The translations under genes and the position numbers were made by a program. A model generated the notes under the pieces. It ran no database searches and was not told the origin of the DNA. It saw only the letters and a list, made by a program, of their open reading frames with translations. Positions 62,772-64,000 of a stretch of 64,000 nt of DNA are shown here, one piece after another; the first letter of the stretch is position 1, and the number at the start of each line of letters is the position of its first letter. This DNA comes from Gerris lacustris. Its lineage: Eukaryota; Arthropoda; Insecta; Hemiptera; Gerridae. The stretch is taken from positions 155,071,482-155,135,481 of the forward strand of contig OX578276.1 of the NCBI GenBank assembly GCA_951217055.1, read 5' to 3'.

Positions 62772-63666
62772 CCTTCTTTTGTTTTGAAGATCAGCTGATT
62801 GTGATTTTGATGAGCTCAGTCTTTCTTTATCTTTTTTTTCTGTCCGTTCCACATTCCTTAAAGCTTTGGCTTACAATTTAAATGACTACGTTATTATCTA
62901 TACAGTTTTTTTTTTTTTTTAACTAAAACTTGACAGAGTGTGTGAAGCAATTATGAAATCTTAAATAATATCTTCTTTTAACTTTAAAATAAAAAAAATT
63001 ACATGATAACGGATAAATTAATTTTATAAGCTTTTCTTATGAATTGACATAAATTATGATTAATCAAAAATTCTGTTTAGGTTTAAAAAAAATTCTGTTT
63101 GCACAATCTTGTTATAGATCTACTCCGTCTGGGAGGCAATGGAAATGCTGACTAGGAACTTGATATACAGTATGCCTTCAGTGTCTTGAAGGATCATTTT
63201 ACACTTATGTGATTAAATGGATCATTTGCCTGGGCAAGGCGGGAAAAAAAAATACAATAGGCATAAAATTAAAAAGAAATACGATCCAGTAAAGTACGTG
63301 TGAAGTATTATTGCAAAATTGCAAGTCTGGTGGGGAATTGGATGTGGCAGGAAAATATGGTTTGGTGGGAAAATTTATGGAAGCTGAAAAAAAAATGCAT
63401 AATGTAATATTATATTAATTAGACGTTGAAGGGGCTTTGACCCTTCATCAGCAATCTGCACGTGCCTCTGTTTAAGGCGTCATTTATCTAAAACAAAAGA
63501 ATAGTGTTAGTAATGAGATAATAATATGAGCGTCTGAAATTAACCTTGAAGTCATTATTGCAATGAAAGTTCCTGAAAATGATATTTTATTTACAGAAAT
63601 TAATATTGATGAATGTAGAATTAGGAAAATACTGGAATGATTTTATAATTTCATTTTAAAATTATT
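62772..63666. other. Interval between CACTA element and Gypsy pol; probable Gypsy 3' non-coding/LTR
   Basis: No gene seen. As the Gypsy pol at 63667 runs on the minus strand, its 3' LTR should lie here, but with one copy in view I cannot set its ends. A hairpin GAAGGGTCAAAGCCCCTTC (minus strand, about 63446-63428) preceded by CTGATGA is noted under findings. Confidence 0.35.
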
Positions 63667-64000
63667 TTATTTTTGTCGTGGTCTTAAGGCCATGTGATGA
63701 GTTGGTCTTGCATTTGTGTTTGGTTGTAGATTTTGGTTTCTTGCTGTCTGATTATCGTTGCCTGATTCATCAGTACTGTCTGATGATGCATCACTCAAGT
63801 TTTGATTTTGGTCTGGTGGGGTTGTGAATGGTACTTTATGTTTGCTGTGCCTTTTTATTGCAGGTTTTATTCTGTTTATGTGTACTGTAAGTTTCCTATT
63901 GCCTACTTGTAGTTGAACTGTTAATGGACTAATAATACGTGTTATCGCGTGAGGCCCTGTCCATTTACGGGCAAGTTTGTGGACAGTTCCTTTCTTTATT
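63667..64000 (-). CDS. pol: Gypsy-like pol C-terminus (integrase end), partial
   Basis: Open minus-strand frame from the window edge to a stop at 63667. It encodes GTVHKLARKWTGPHAITRI and, 20-30 residues on, KLTVHINRIKP, the conserved C-terminal integrase tail of Ty3/Gypsy elements (G..xKLxxKWxGPxxI...VHxNRxKP). A polar tail rich in Asn, Gln and Ser follows and ends HHMALRPRQK, the LRPR end common in insect Gypsy pol. No stop or frameshift occurs in the 110 codons visible. The rest of the element lies beyond the window. The frame was assigned from the homology, since the start is outside. Confidence 0.82.
   Translation of the reverse strand, partial: IKKGTVHKLARKWTGPHAITRIISPLTVQLQVGNRKLTVHINRIKPAIKRHSKHKVPFTTPPDQNQNLSDASSDSTDESGNDNQTARNQNLQPNTNARPTHHMALRPRQK

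Overview
This is an AT-rich, intron-containing eukaryotic window, almost certainly an arthropod and probably an insect. The evidence is a BEL/Pao retrotransposon, hAT, piggyBac and CACTA-type DNA transposons, several dispersed repeat families, long (TA)n tracts and GT-AG introns. The species cannot be fixed from the sequence. Nearly all of the window is transposon-derived. The only candidate host coding sequence is one terminal exon (27740-28015, minus) followed 18 bp later by AATAAA. A possible host promoter with a non-coding first exon lies at 23283-23372.

Layout. 1-23 kb: dispersed repeats called here families A (about 600 bp), B (about 600 bp) and C (about 350-450 bp); a 5S-rRNA-like fragment (1.1 kb); a complete hAT MITE (2282-2999); a MITE with a CTAG target duplication (4559-5088); foldback and hairpin-rich DNA (8.4-14 kb); an ATT-flanked MITE (16128-16562); an inverted dimer carrying a hammerhead-ribozyme-like core (19.4-19.65 kb); and a 64-bp minisatellite (21.9-22.4 kb). 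23-29 kb: a tRNA-derived SINE, a 0.9 kb satellite, and a 32-bp minisatellite split by a longer CTAG element that still carries an apparent first coding exon, then the host exon. 29.5-37.6 kb: a BEL/Pao LTR retrotransposon with nearly identical LTRs but a broken gag-pol, itself hit by a 5'-truncated LINE. 37.6-46 kb: TIR repeats, another hAT MITE, minisatellites and a Gypsy-like LTR. 46050-48006: a hAT element with a perfect 8-bp duplication. 48057-50127: a piggyBac deletion derivative flanked by TTAA, containing a small retroposed hammerhead-like element. 51132-62769: a complete CACTA (EnSpm)-type transposon. 63.7-64 kb: the C-terminal end of a Gypsy-like pol on the minus strand.

The most important object is the 11.6 kb CACTA-type element. 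It has CACTG/CACGG termini, a 13-bp TIR and a TA duplication. Its subterminal regions are rich in an interrupted palindrome, ACTG-N5-CAGT. It encodes two uninterrupted proteins on the minus strand. The upstream gene has six exons whose splice sites join in frame to a 605-aa protein with an N-terminal SAM-like domain. It ends 34 nt before an intronless 827-aa transposase with two C2H2 fingers and a tnp2-like core. Everything needed for mobility appears intact, so this looks like a young, possibly active autonomous transposon. The palindrome array would be the expected binding platform for one of the two proteins (inference).

Most other elements are non-autonomous remnants with sharp boundaries. 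Their target duplications (8-bp hAT, TTAA piggyBac, CTAG unknown superfamily, 13-14-bp retroposition-type) are read directly from the sequence.
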